Shown here piece after piece: positions 34,968 through 43,941 of a DNA stretch of 57,793 bases. The stretch lies in assembly GCA_024102975.1 (NCBI GenBank), contig JAGFJD010000187.1, positions 1 to 57,793 on the forward strand, in the 5' to 3' direction. Made by a program: the position numbers and the translations under genes. Under the pieces are notes generated by a model that had not been told where the DNA came from, did no database searches, and saw only the letters and a list, made by a program, of their open reading frames with translations. The DNA comes from Phaeodactylibacter sp. (GTDB lineage Bacteria > Bacteroidota > Bacteroidia > Chitinophagales > Saprospiraceae). Every line of letters begins with the position of its first letter. The stretch's first letter is position 1.

Positions 34968-36101
34968 TTACTTAACTCTCAATACCATTCCTCTGCGAAT
35001 GTAGTTGCCCGTTATGTTATTCCATTTCCGGAGGGCGGAGACGGTTGTGTGGTAATCCTGGGCAATGCGCCAGAGGGTATCGCCTCTGCGGACCGTGTAG
35101 AACTGTGGGGCCTGCTCGGGGGCGGGCGCGGGGCCTTCTTCCACACCCGCTGCGGTTCCAGAGGAATAACCGTAGGGTGAAGGCGGGGCCGTTCCCTGCT
35201 CTTCATTCGGGGCAGGCGCCGGGTCATTGGGAGCAGGCGCCGGGCTTTGCTTCAGCAATTCATGCAGGATCCCGAACACGGTATCCAGCGCAGCGGCATC
35301 GGTATCGGGCGGCGCCGGGGCTGTCTCTTTAACATCGACACCAGCAAGGAACACTTTTTGGCCCCGGGGAATGAAGTACCCGACGGGCAGGTCTTCATTG
35401 CAGGCCAGGAGGTCGCCCAAAGGGATATTGAACCGGCGGGAGATTTCGTGGGCTGTTTCGTTTCCGGTAGCTGCAGTGAAAGGCACATTGCCGGAAGTGT
35501 AACTGATGCTCGGGTAAAATCCCGCTGCGCTTTCCGCCGTTGCCGGCAGGCAGGCAACTGTATCATATTTGAAAAGCTCATACCTGCCGATCAGGCTGAT
35601 CAGTTGCCTGGCATAGGCGGTGTTGGTCGCGTATCCGGCTTTTTGCAGGCCAATGGCCCAGCCTTCGTAATCCGTAGGGGCAAGGCCAAACAAAAAACCG
35701 TACCGCTGCGTCTTCCGGGGCGAGGCGAGGAAGTCCGAATGGTCTACAAAGCTGGCTTCCACGGTAGGGTAGGAGCGGAAACAGGACTCGGTCAGAGTGC
35801 CATCCGGGCCCCGGTCGTCGTCTATCTTGCAGTAAGCCGGCCCGGGCCAGTCGCCGCCAACCTTTATGCCAAAGTGGTTTTTGGCGCGGATGGCCAGTTC
35901 GCTGAGCCCTGCCTGGGATTCCAGTATGCCCTGGGCGAGGGTGATGCTGGCGGGGATACCGGTACGCTGCATTTCCCTGATGGCGATGTCTTTGTAAGTA
36001 TTGATGTAATACAGGTGGCTTCGTGGGCCTGACTGGCCGGCAATTGAGAACGTGGCCAATAGAAATAGCATGGCTGGGAAGAAGGGTTTCCTGGGGGGCA
36101 T
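34968..36101 (-). CDS. Secreted glucosaminidase with LysM domains
   Basis: 377 residues with a signal peptide (MLFLLATFSIAGQ). The first domain (~25-190) is a FlgJ-like endo-beta-N-acetylglucosaminidase (GIPASITLAQGILESQAG with the catalytic Glu, then NHFGIK and TNTAYARQL). A LysM-like module follows at ~215-260 (ETAHEISRRFNIPLGDL), then a Pro/Ala-rich linker and a canonical C-terminal LysM (YTVRRGDTLWRIAQDYHTT...GMVLRVK). It should cut and bind peptidoglycan during growth or division. It is a single gene with its own terminator. Confidence 0.92.
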   Translation of the reverse strand: MPPRKPFFPAMLFLLATFSIAGQSGPRSHLYYINTYKDIAIREMQRTGIPASITLAQGILESQAGLSELAIRAKNHFGIKVGGDWPGPAYCKIDDDRGPDGTLTESCFRSYPTVEASFVDHSDFLASPRKTQRYGFLFGLAPTDYEGWAIGLQKAGYATNTAYARQLISLIGRYELFKYDTVACLPATAESAAGFYPSISYTSGNVPFTAATGNETAHEISRRFNIPLGDLLACNEDLPVGYFIPRGQKVFLAGVDVKETAPAPPDTDAAALDTVFGILHELLKQSPAPAPNDPAPAPNEEQGTAPPSPYGYSSGTAAGVEEGPAPAPEQAPQFYTVRRGDTLWRIAQDYHTTVSALRKWNNITGNYIRRGMVLRVK

Positions 36102-36529
36102 GACAATGAATTTTATGAATCAATCTAATTTTCCCAACATTGTTTCTATTGCAAAAATTCCCATAATAGAAAAGAAGTTGTTTTAAAGCTTTCTATTTAA
36201 CATAATATAAATTATAGGAAAAATAATAAACCCGAAACAGCAACTTCTCCCGGCGGCCGGATCAGAGCTGTGGCGGACGCCGCAGCGACTCTGTGTCACG
36301 CTCAGCTTTAACGGTCAGGTATCCGCCAATAATCCGAAAATAAGCAAGGCTGTGGCGGATCATCGCCTCTGTGTCACGCTCATTTTTGCCGCGCTAATTC
36401 CTCCCGGCAAGCTGCTCCCGGTTTTCCGGATGGCTTCTGGCTCTTCCTGCGGAGAACCAAATAATTTCAGGTGAAATATTTCCAGCTGCCGGCTTCCCCC
36501 CTCTATTCCCCTCTCCCGCCCCGCCGGCA
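36102..36529. other. Intergenic region with two short direct repeats
   Basis: No gene is visible. Two related copies of GCTGTGGCGGA...CTCTGTGTCACGCTCA occur at 36267-36304 and 36349-36382. The first 140 bp upstream of the glucosaminidase are AT-rich and may hold its promoter. Confidence 0.45.
36267..36382. repeat. Pair of ~36-bp direct repeats
   Basis: Copies at 36267-36304 and 36349-36382 share GCTGTGGCGGA at one end and CTCTGTGTCACGCTCA at the other, with a short variable middle. They could be units of a dispersed chromosomal repeat. Confidence 0.5.
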
Positions 36530-36561
36530 AATTAAAGTACGAAAAATTTCGTATTTTAATT
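36530..36561. promoter_or_regulatory. 32-bp near-perfect palindrome upstream of the hydroxylase gene
   Basis: ATTAAAGTACGAAA (36531-36544) is mirrored by TTTCGTATTTTAAT (36547-36560) with one mismatch and a 2-bp centre. It is best read as a DNA dyad for a dimeric regulator. A related smaller dyad lies downstream at 36587-36600. Confidence 0.5.
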
Positions 36562-36586
36562 GAGCGCAGAAATTTTGTAAATTTCC

Positions 36587-36600
36587 AGCGAAATTTCGCT
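36587..36600. promoter_or_regulatory. Perfect 14-bp palindrome AGCGAAATTTCGCT
   Basis: It lies 19 bp before the hydroxylase start codon and shares the CGAAA/TTTCG core with the larger palindrome at 36530-36561. Its position suits an operator or a translation-blocking hairpin. Confidence 0.5.
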
Positions 36601-36619
36601 TTCTGCAAACCAACGAGAT

Positions 36620-37894
36620 ATGGAAGCTTACGCATCGGTACTGAATTACGCCATTCCTTTTTTCATGTCCCTGCTGTTGCTCGAGGCCGTGGCTGCCTGG
36701 CTCAAAGGCGAGGAAGTGCTTCGCAGCATGGACACGCTGTCCAGCCTGAGCTCCGGCCTTACGAACGTGATCAAAGACGTCCTGGGCCTGACTGTAGTCG
36801 TTGTCTCCTACGGCTGGTTCGTGGATCATGTGGCGCTTCTGGAAATACGCCCCACCTGGATGGCCTATACGCTGGCCTTCATCGGGCTGGACTTTGCCGG
36901 CTACTGGGTACACCGGCTTTCCCACCGCGTCAACATTTTCTGGAACCGCCACATCATCCATCACAGCAGCGAGGAATACAACCTGGGCTGCGCCCTGCGC
37001 CAGTCCATCTCGGGTTTTGTTTCCATTACCGTCTTCTTTCTGGTGCCCATCGCCTTCCTGGGAGTCCCGGCGGAAGTGGTCGGCATAGTGGCGCCGCTGC
37101 ACCTGTTCGCCCAGTACTGGTATCACACCCGCCTGATCGGGAAAATGGGCTTTCTGGAAAAGATTATCGTCACGCCCTCTCACCACCGGGTTCACCATGC
37201 GATCAACCCCGAGTACCTGGACAAGAACCTTTCGCAGATTTTTATCGTGTGGGACAAAATATTCGGCACCTTCCAGGAAGAGCTGGACGAGGTGCCGCCC
37301 GTCTATGGCGTCACCCGCCCGGTGCGGACCTGGAACCCCTTCCTCATTAATTTTATGCACCTCTGGCTTCTGGCGAAGGACGCCTGGCGGACAAAGTCCT
37401 GGAAGGATAAACTGAAAATCTGGTTTATGCCGACCGGCTGGCGCCCGGCCGACGTTGCCGGGAAATACCCTGTGCCTTCGATCAGGAATGTATACGATTT
37501 TGAAAAATACGCCCCTACCCTATCCCGTAAACTGCAGGCCTGGTCCTGGGCACAGTTTGTCTTCACGTTCATGCTGATGATGTACCTGTTTAACAACCTG
37601 GCAGACGTCGGCTTTCAACAGGCGCTGGTTTATGGCGCTTTCCTTTTCCTCTCCATATTCAGCTTCACCATGCTGATGGATAAAAACCCTCACGCCTGGT
37701 GGGTCGAACTGTGCCGGTCGATAGCCGGGCTGGTTTTGATCTATATCCAGGGCGATTGGTTCGGCCTGGCCGGCGCCTGGCCCGCCGGCATCTACCTGCT
37801 GACAGCATACTTTATCTTTTCCCCTGCCCTCACTTCGGCCTTCGTGGTGTATGAGGTGCTGCCCGCCGCTCACGGCCTGCAAAGGGCCGGGTGA
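36620..37894 (+). CDS. Sterol desaturase / fatty acid hydroxylase family membrane enzyme
   Basis: 424 residues. An integral membrane di-iron enzyme with the eight-histidine pattern: HRLSH (~HRVNIF follows), HIIHH and HHRVHH. Hydrophobic segments lie before and between the motifs, and four more in the C-terminal ~130 residues, which is longer than the minimal family. Members hydroxylate or desaturate lipids, sterols or carotenoids; the substrate is unknown here. Palindromes both upstream and downstream share an ATTAAA-TACGAA core. It has no operon partners. Confidence 0.92.
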   Translation: MEAYASVLNYAIPFFMSLLLLEAVAAWLKGEEVLRSMDTLSSLSSGLTNVIKDVLGLTVVVVSYGWFVDHVALLEIRPTWMAYTLAFIGLDFAGYWVHRLSHRVNIFWNRHIIHHSSEEYNLGCALRQSISGFVSITVFFLVPIAFLGVPAEVVGIVAPLHLFAQYWYHTRLIGKMGFLEKIIVTPSHHRVHHAINPEYLDKNLSQIFIVWDKIFGTFQEELDEVPPVYGVTRPVRTWNPFLINFMHLWLLAKDAWRTKSWKDKLKIWFMPTGWRPADVAGKYPVPSIRNVYDFEKYAPTLSRKLQAWSWAQFVFTFMLMMYLFNNLADVGFQQALVYGAFLFLSIFSFTMLMDKNPHAWWVELCRSIAGLVLIYIQGDWFGLAGAWPAGIYLLTAYFIFSPALTSAFVVYEVLPAAHGLQRAG

Positions 37895-37899
37895 CTCTT

Positions 37900-37946
37900 G
37901 GCAGGAAAATTAAATACGAATTTCTTCGCATTTAATTTTACCTGCC
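37900..37946. terminator. Long hairpin after the hydroxylase gene
   Basis: GGCAGG (37900-37905) pairs with CCTGCC (37941-37946), and AAATTAAATACGAA inside pairs with TTCGCATTTAATTT with one mismatch. It begins five bases after the stop codon. It can terminate transcription. Its inner part resembles the palindrome upstream of the same gene. Confidence 0.6.
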
Positions 37947-38000
37947 GATTTTTACTATATCAAAGATTGTAGTATATTAAACCCCCAGGAAGATGTAGGA

Positions 38001-38019
38001 AGCCAGGGTTGCCCTGGCT
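38001..38019. repeat. Hairpin AGCCAGGG-ttg-CCCTGGCT
   Basis: A perfect 8-bp stem with a 3-base loop in the gap before the giant repeat-protein gene. It shares GCCAGGG-TTGCCC with the larger element at 11735-11799. Confidence 0.4.
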
Positions 38020-38148
38020 TGCACTTTGTATGCGCTTAATCTTATGAAAATAAGGCGGTTACAGTTTTAAGCCCTTTTAGCTCCGCGCTTTCAGGGCACT
38101 CTTGTCGTGGTATTTCCTAACGCTTCTGCATAACCAAAAATCGATCCA

Positions 38149-41100
38149 ATGAATTGTAAACACCTTCTGTTCTCCCTGCTTCTTTTATCCGGCACGACAG
38201 CGCTCAACGGCCAGTTCCCCTGCCTTAGCGGCATGCAGATCAACGGCCCTGCCGGGCAGAACGGCATTGATCTTTGCCAGGGCGGTTTCTCCCCGACCCT
38301 CAATTTTGCCGCTAACATCAGTGCGCTGCCGGTCGGCTACCTGGTAGTCGACGAAAACGGCGTGATCGTCTACATCGGGCTGAGCGGGACCATTGACTTT
38401 TCCAGCCTGCCGGGCAACAGCTTCAGCGTGTACGCCTTCAACTTCATCGGCTCCCTCCGGGCTGAAGTTGGCGACCCGCTGGGAACGCCCCTGGCGAACG
38501 GCTGTTACGCGCTGACAGCCAACTCCATCTCCATCACCGGCGATGCGCCTTCAGCCGGGATGGTAAGCACCGAAGACGGCGCTACGGAGGCTTATACCTG
38601 CCCGGGCGACGGCCTGGCCGACATCGTCCGCTTCGACAGCGCGGGAGTCGATGCCGGCGCTTCCTTTGTTTACCTCGTCACCGATGAAAACAACATCATC
38701 ACCGAAATCCTGGGCGGGGATGCCGCAGATTTCGAAGACGACAGCACCGGCGTGTCCCGGGTATGGGGATTGGCTTATAACGGCAACTTGACTGCCATGG
38801 TAGGCGATGAGGCCGCAACCGCCAGCCTCGCCGACGGCTGTTACTCCTTATCGGCAAATTTTGTCACCATCATCCGGCAGGAGCCGGAAGGCGGGACGGT
38901 GAGCACAGAGGATGGCGCCGACGAAGTGTCCCTGTGTGCAGGCGGCGGGGCGTCCGGCATCGTCCGGTTCGACAGCATGGGCACGAGCGGCGGCGCCTAT
39001 GCTTATGTGGTGACAGACACAAACAATGTAATTCTCTTCTTGCCGGGGGGCGACCAAATAGACTTTGACACCATCGGCGCCGGCGTTTGCCGGGTCTGGG
39101 GCCTGGCCTACACCGGCATGATCATTGCTTCCGCCGGCGATACGGCTTCCGTCGCCAGCCTGAGCGACGGATGTTTCGACCTCTCCGATAACTACGTCAC
39201 CGTGAACAAAGAGGGCGCCAATGGCGGAGGCATCAGCACCGATGCCGGCGAAACCGAAGTTTTTGTCTGCCCGGACAGCCTTGCCCGGGACACCATCCGG
39301 TTTGTGAGCAACGGAGCAGTAGGAAACAACTTTGCTTTCGTCCTGACAGATACCAGCAATGTTATTTTATTTTTCCCGGACACCACATTTATCCTCGCAA
39401 GCAGCCTGAGCGAAGGCATTTACCGTTTGTGGGGACTGGCTTACAACGGCGCCCTGACGGCGATGCCCGGCGACACCGCTTCCACCACTACCCTATCGGA
39501 TAGTTGCTTCGCCCTTTCCAGCAATTTCCTTGCGATCTACAACACACCGCCTGCCGGCGGCATGGTAGCTACAGAGGGCGGCGAAACGGAAGTTTTCACC
39601 TGCCCGGGGGATGGAATCGCGGACATTATCCGGTTTGACAGCAGCGGCGTTGTCGGTGCCAGTTATGCCTATGTGATTACGGACACCAGCAACGTCATCA
39701 TCGGCTTTCCGACTGGAGACGAGGCGGACTTCGACACCGCCGGCATCGGGGTGAGCCGGGTCTGGGGCCTGGCCTACTCCGGGAACCTGACGGCCATGAC
39801 CGGCGACACGGCTTCGGCCGCCCTGCTGTCCGATGGTTGTTTCAGCCTTTCCGATAATTACATTACCGTCATCCGACAGCAGCCGGACGGCGGGACAGTG
39901 AGCACGGCAGGAGGCGGCCTGGAAGCTTTCACCTGCCCCGGCGACGGCCTGGCTGACATAGTCCGGTTCAGCACTACCAGCGGCAGCGGAAGCTATGCCT
40001 TTGTCGTCACCGACACGAACAATGTGATCCTGGCGTTGCCGACAGCGGACCAGTACGACTTCGAACCTACCGGGCCGGGCACCTGCCGGGTCTGGGGCCT
40101 GGCCTTTACCGGAAACCTGACGGCCATGGCCGGCGATACGGCCTCGGCCGCAGCCCTGTCGGATGACTGTTTCGCGCTTTCCGGCAACTTTATCACCGTC
40201 TACAAAGAACAGCCTGCCGGCGGGCAGGTCAGTACCGAGTCCGGGAGCACGAGCCTGGCGCTTTGTGCCGGGGACGGGCTGGCGGACCTGGTCCGCTTCG
40301 ACAGTACCGGTACGGGCAACAGCAACTACAGCTACATCGTCACCGACACCAACAACATTATCCTTGCCTTGCCAACCGGAGACAGTTTCGACTTCGAAGG
40401 CGCCGGGGCAGGCATTTGTTATGTCTGGGGCCTGGCCTACACCGGTTCATTAACAGCTCAGGCAGGAGACACCGCTTCCGTTGCCATACTTTCTGATGGA
40501 TGTTTTGCTTTGTCGGATAATTTCATAACCGTAACCCGGCAGTCCGTCGACGGCGGAACCGTCAGCACGGAAAATGGCGAAACTGCCGTGGATTTATGTA
40601 TTGGCGGCGGCACGGCGGACAGCATCCGCTTTGACAGCGCCGGCACAGGCAACGCTGCGTTTACCTATGTGGTGACGGATACCAATAACGTGATCCTTTC
40701 TTTGCCTCTTTCCGACGTGATTAATTTTGACAGCGCCGGCACCTGCCGGGTCTGGGGCCTGGCTTACCTGGGCAACCTGACGGCAATGCCTGGCGACACC
40801 GCCTCGGCTGCTGCCCTTTCCGACAGTTGTTATGCTCTGTCAGGCAACTTTGTCACCGTCAACCGGCAGGCGGGGGACGGCGGCATGGTCAGCACAGAGA
40901 GCGGCGAAACGGATGTGTCGATCTGCGCCGGAGACGGCCTGCCCGACATCATACGGTTTGACAGCACGGGAGTGGTGGCCGACTCTTTCGTTTATCTCGT
41001 CACCGACACCAATAATGTGATCCTTTCCATTCCGGATGCGGATTTCGCCGACTTTGAAGGCGCCGGCACAGGCATTTGCCGGGTCTGGGGGCTGGGATAC

Positions 41101-43845
41101 TCCGGGGTGCTTTTAGCTATGCCCGGCGATACGGCCTCGGCCACTCCCCTATCCGACGGATGTTTCGGCTTGTCTTCCAACTTCATCACTGTGAACCGCC
41201 TGGGTACTGAAGGAGGCATGGTCATGACGGAAGCCGGGGAGACGGAAGTTTTCCTTTGCCCCGGCAACGGCATCCCGGATATCGTCCGGTTTGACAGCGC
41301 CGGCGTTGCTTCCGGTGCGTTTACGTATATCATTACCGATACTAATGATATAATCCTCAGCATCCCGCCGGGTGATTTTGCTGACTTCGAGGGGGCGGGA
41401 ACCGGCATTAGCCGGGTTTGGGGGCTGGCCTATCCGGATAGCCTTTTCGCCACGCCCGGAGATACGGTCGCCAACACCATCCTGGCTGCCGGGTGTTATG
41501 CCCTTTCGGGCAATTACATTACGGTCATCCACCAGCAGCCGCTGGGGGGGATGGTGAGCACGAATGCAGGCGCAACGGAGGCCTACACCTGCCCCGGCGA
41601 CGGAGTTGCGGATATCGTCCAGTTCGACAATGCCGGTTCCATCGGTGCCGGTTATGCTTACATTGTCACGGATACCAATAATGTGGTAGAGGCTGTTGTC
41701 ACTTCGGGCGCCGTTGATTTCGAAGGCTTTGGCGTTGGCGTGTCCCGGGTTTGGGGCATTGCCTTTACCGGCAACCTTGCAGTTATGGTTGGCGATACAG
41801 CTTCCAATGTGCCGTTGAGCGACGATTGCTTCAGCCTTTCCGGAAATTTTGTCACGGTTTACCGGGAGATTCCCAACGGCGGCAGCATACTGACCGAAGC
41901 CGGACAATCCAGCGTGACGGTCTGCACGAGCGATGGTTTATCCGACCTGATCCGCTTTGACAGCGTGGGTGCCAGCAACAGCGCCTATGCCTACGTAGTG
42001 ACCGATACCAACGCAGTCATCCTCAGTTTAAGCAATACGGACGGCATTGATTTCGAAGGCGCCGGGGCCGGCCTGTGTTACGTCTGGGGCCTGGCTTACA
42101 CCGGCAACCTGACGGCAATGGCCGGAGACACGGCGTCGTCAGCAGCGCTGTCCGACGCCTGTTTCGACCTTTCTGACGACTTTGTAAGCGTCTTCCGGGA
42201 GGAAGCGGACGGAGGGCTGGTCAGCACGGAGGACGGCAATACAGTTGTTTACCTGTGCCCGGGCGATGGACTGGCGGACACGGTCCGTTTTGACAGTGCG
42301 GGCATGCTGGGAGATTTCTATGCTTACCTGATCACCGATACCAATAATGTAATCTTGTCTATCCCCGTGGCGGACTTTGAAGATTTTGAAGACGACAGCG
42401 TTGGAGTTTCTCTGGTCTGGGGCCTGGCATATAGCGACAGCCTTATTGCCATGCCGGGCGACACGGCTGGGGTTGCCCGGTTGGCTACCGGGTGTTACGC
42501 CCTGTCTTCCAACTTCCTTACGGTGTACCGGGATATTCCGGACGGAGGCACGCTGAGCACATCCGACGGTACTGGCTTTGTCGATGCCTGTTCTGGCAGC
42601 AACCTCGCCGATGCCATAGTTTTTGACAGCATAGGCGCCGTAAACAGTTTGTTTGCGTACGTCATTACGGACACTTCCGGCATCATCCTGTACGGGCCGG
42701 ACACAGGCCTTTCCGGGTTTAGCAGTACCGGCTTAGGGCCCATTCAGGTTTGGGGGATGGCGTACACCGGCAATATTACCGCGATGCCCGGCGACACGCT
42801 GGCCCTTGCAGCCCTGTCTGATGAATGTTATGACCTGTCCGACAATTTTATCCCGGCAGTGCTGGAAGAGACGGAAGGCGGTTTCGTGCAAACTGCGGGA
42901 GGCGAGCAGGTGGTTTATACCTGTCCCGGCGACAGGGTTGCCGACGTAATCGCCTTTGAAAGCTTCAATGCATTTGGAGAATTCTATGGCTACGTCCTGA
43001 CCGATACCAACGACGTGCTTATCGGGATAAATGAAGCGCCTTTGTCCAACTTTGAAAACCTGGGAGTCGGGGTCATCCGGGTCTGGGGCCTGGCTTACTC
43101 CGGCACCATTATCGTTTCGCCGGGCGATACCCTTGGCCAGATAGATATCACGGATGGTTGTTATGATTTTTCGGACAACTTCGTCACTGTCAATATGGAT
43201 GTGCCCAACGGAGGGATGGTCATGACGGAGGATGGTTTCAGCCAGGTGGATGTCACCGTGGGCGACGGCTTAAATGATTGGGTTTATTTTGACAGCGTTG
43301 GAGCCAGCAACAGCCGGTATGTATACCTCATCACCGATACCAGCACTGCCGTATTAGCCATTTTGGCTGATGACGGGTTCAATTTTGAGAACTCCGGCCC
43401 TGGCGCCTGCCTGGTTTGGGGGCTGGCCTACACCGGTTCCCTTTCCTTTGCGGCAGGCGATACGCTGGCGGCGCTGGATAGCCTAAGTACCGATTGTTAT
43501 AGTTTGTCGGCCGATGCGGTAACCGTTCAGCGCATACAGGGCCGGCCGCGGGCCGGCGGGGACGCTTCAGCGGTTCAGCGGCCGGCGGAGCTGCGCCTGG
43601 AAGCCTGGCCGGTGCCGGTGCAGGGCAACCTCACGGTGAATATCGGATATTCGGGAACGCCGGCGGAAGGCGTGCTTAGCCTGCTGGACTACTCGGGCAG
43701 GAAATTGCTCCGGCAAGCCATAATGCTGGAAAAAGGGCAAAACCGGATTGAACTGAATACCAGCGAAGTGTATCCGGGGTTGTACCTCCTGCATCTGCAG
43801 ATGGCCAATGGAGCGGCGGCCAACCTCAAGTTGGCAAAACCCTGA
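38149..43845 (+). CDS. Giant secreted repeat protein with type IX sorting tail
   Basis: 1,898 residues. After a signal peptide (KHLLFSLLLLSGTTALNG) come about 16 tandem modules of ~110 residues, the first degenerate. Each module runs GGxVSTExGxT, a Cys in CPGDGLAD, xIRFDS, YVVTDTNNVIL, a RVWGLAYTGNLTAMPGDTAS block and a second Cys in LSDGCFxLSxNFITV. The two Cys per module could form a disulfide. The last ~80 residues are a Por/type A sorting domain with the usual strand and YPGLYLLHL motif, so export and surface attachment by the type IX system are expected. The modules look immunoglobulin- or propeller-blade-like, but the fold and role are not known to me. Confidence 0.88.
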   Translation: MNCKHLLFSLLLLSGTTALNGQFPCLSGMQINGPAGQNGIDLCQGGFSPTLNFAANISALPVGYLVVDENGVIVYIGLSGTIDFSSLPGNSFSVYAFNFIGSLRAEVGDPLGTPLANGCYALTANSISITGDAPSAGMVSTEDGATEAYTCPGDGLADIVRFDSAGVDAGASFVYLVTDENNIITEILGGDAADFEDDSTGVSRVWGLAYNGNLTAMVGDEAATASLADGCYSLSANFVTIIRQEPEGGTVSTEDGADEVSLCAGGGASGIVRFDSMGTSGGAYAYVVTDTNNVILFLPGGDQIDFDTIGAGVCRVWGLAYTGMIIASAGDTASVASLSDGCFDLSDNYVTVNKEGANGGGISTDAGETEVFVCPDSLARDTIRFVSNGAVGNNFAFVLTDTSNVILFFPDTTFILASSLSEGIYRLWGLAYNGALTAMPGDTASTTTLSDSCFALSSNFLAIYNTPPAGGMVATEGGETEVFTCPGDGIADIIRFDSSGVVGASYAYVITDTSNVIIGFPTGDEADFDTAGIGVSRVWGLAYSGNLTAMTGDTASAALLSDGCFSLSDNYITVIRQQPDGGTVSTAGGGLEAFTCPGDGLADIVRFSTTSGSGSYAFVVTDTNNVILALPTADQYDFEPTGPGTCRVWGLAFTGNLTAMAGDTASAAALSDDCFALSGNFITVYKEQPAGGQVSTESGSTSLALCAGDGLADLVRFDSTGTGNSNYSYIVTDTNNIILALPTGDSFDFEGAGAGICYVWGLAYTGSLTAQAGDTASVAILSDGCFALSDNFITVTRQSVDGGTVSTENGETAVDLCIGGGTADSIRFDSAGTGNAAFTYVVTDTNNVILSLPLSDVINFDSAGTCRVWGLAYLGNLTAMPGDTASAAALSDSCYALSGNFVTVNRQAGDGGMVSTESGETDVSICAGDGLPDIIRFDSTGVVADSFVYLVTDTNNVILSIPDADFADFEGAGTGICRVWGLGYSGVLLAMPGDTASATPLSDGCFGLSSNFITVNRLGTEGGMVMTEAGETEVFLCPGNGIPDIVRFDSAGVASGAFTYIITDTNDIILSIPPGDFADFEGAGTGISRVWGLAYPDSLFATPGDTVANTILAAGCYALSGNYITVIHQQPLGGMVSTNAGATEAYTCPGDGVADIVQFDNAGSIGAGYAYIVTDTNNVVEAVVTSGAVDFEGFGVGVSRVWGIAFTGNLAVMVGDTASNVPLSDDCFSLSGNFVTVYREIPNGGSILTEAGQSSVTVCTSDGLSDLIRFDSVGASNSAYAYVVTDTNAVILSLSNTDGIDFEGAGAGLCYVWGLAYTGNLTAMAGDTASSAALSDACFDLSDDFVSVFREEADGGLVSTEDGNTVVYLCPGDGLADTVRFDSAGMLGDFYAYLITDTNNVILSIPVADFEDFEDDSVGVSLVWGLAYSDSLIAMPGDTAGVARLATGCYALSSNFLTVYRDIPDGGTLSTSDGTGFVDACSGSNLADAIVFDSIGAVNSLFAYVITDTSGIILYGPDTGLSGFSSTGLGPIQVWGMAYTGNITAMPGDTLALAALSDECYDLSDNFIPAVLEETEGGFVQTAGGEQVVYTCPGDRVADVIAFESFNAFGEFYGYVLTDTNDVLIGINEAPLSNFENLGVGVIRVWGLAYSGTIIVSPGDTLGQIDITDGCYDFSDNFVTVNMDVPNGGMVMTEDGFSQVDVTVGDGLNDWVYFDSVGASNSRYVYLITDTSTAVLAILADDGFNFENSGPGACLVWGLAYTGSLSFAAGDTLAALDSLSTDCYSLSADAVTVQRIQGRPRAGGDASAVQRPAELRLEAWPVPVQGNLTVNIGYSGTPAEGVLSLLDYSGRKLLRQAIMLEKGQNRIELNTSEVYPGLYLLHLQMANGAAANLKLAKP

Positions 43846-43870
43846 CGGGCATATCCCCCGATACTGAATA

Positions 43871-43906
43871 AAGAAGGCTCCCTTCCATCAGGAGGGGAGC
43901 CTTCTT
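43871..43906. terminator. Bidirectional terminator
   Basis: AAGAAGGCTCCC (43871-43882) pairs with GGGAGCCTTCTT (43895-43906). A/T-rich ends give a T-run on both sides. It sits between the giant gene and the convergent curli-locus end. Confidence 0.8.
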
Positions 43907-43941
43907 TCATTTTCGCCCCGCTATGAAAATTCGAAATATGC

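Noticed and set aside
41149..41907. 252-codon minus-strand frame in the giant repeat gene
   Set aside because: It mirrors the tandem modules of the plus-strand gene and would have no start or regulatory signals of its own.
38149..43845. CRISPR-like or satellite interpretation of the regular repeats
   Set aside because: The period (~330 bp) is in frame, the copies diverge at synonymous and surface positions, and the gene has a signal peptide and sorting tail: it is a coding repeat.
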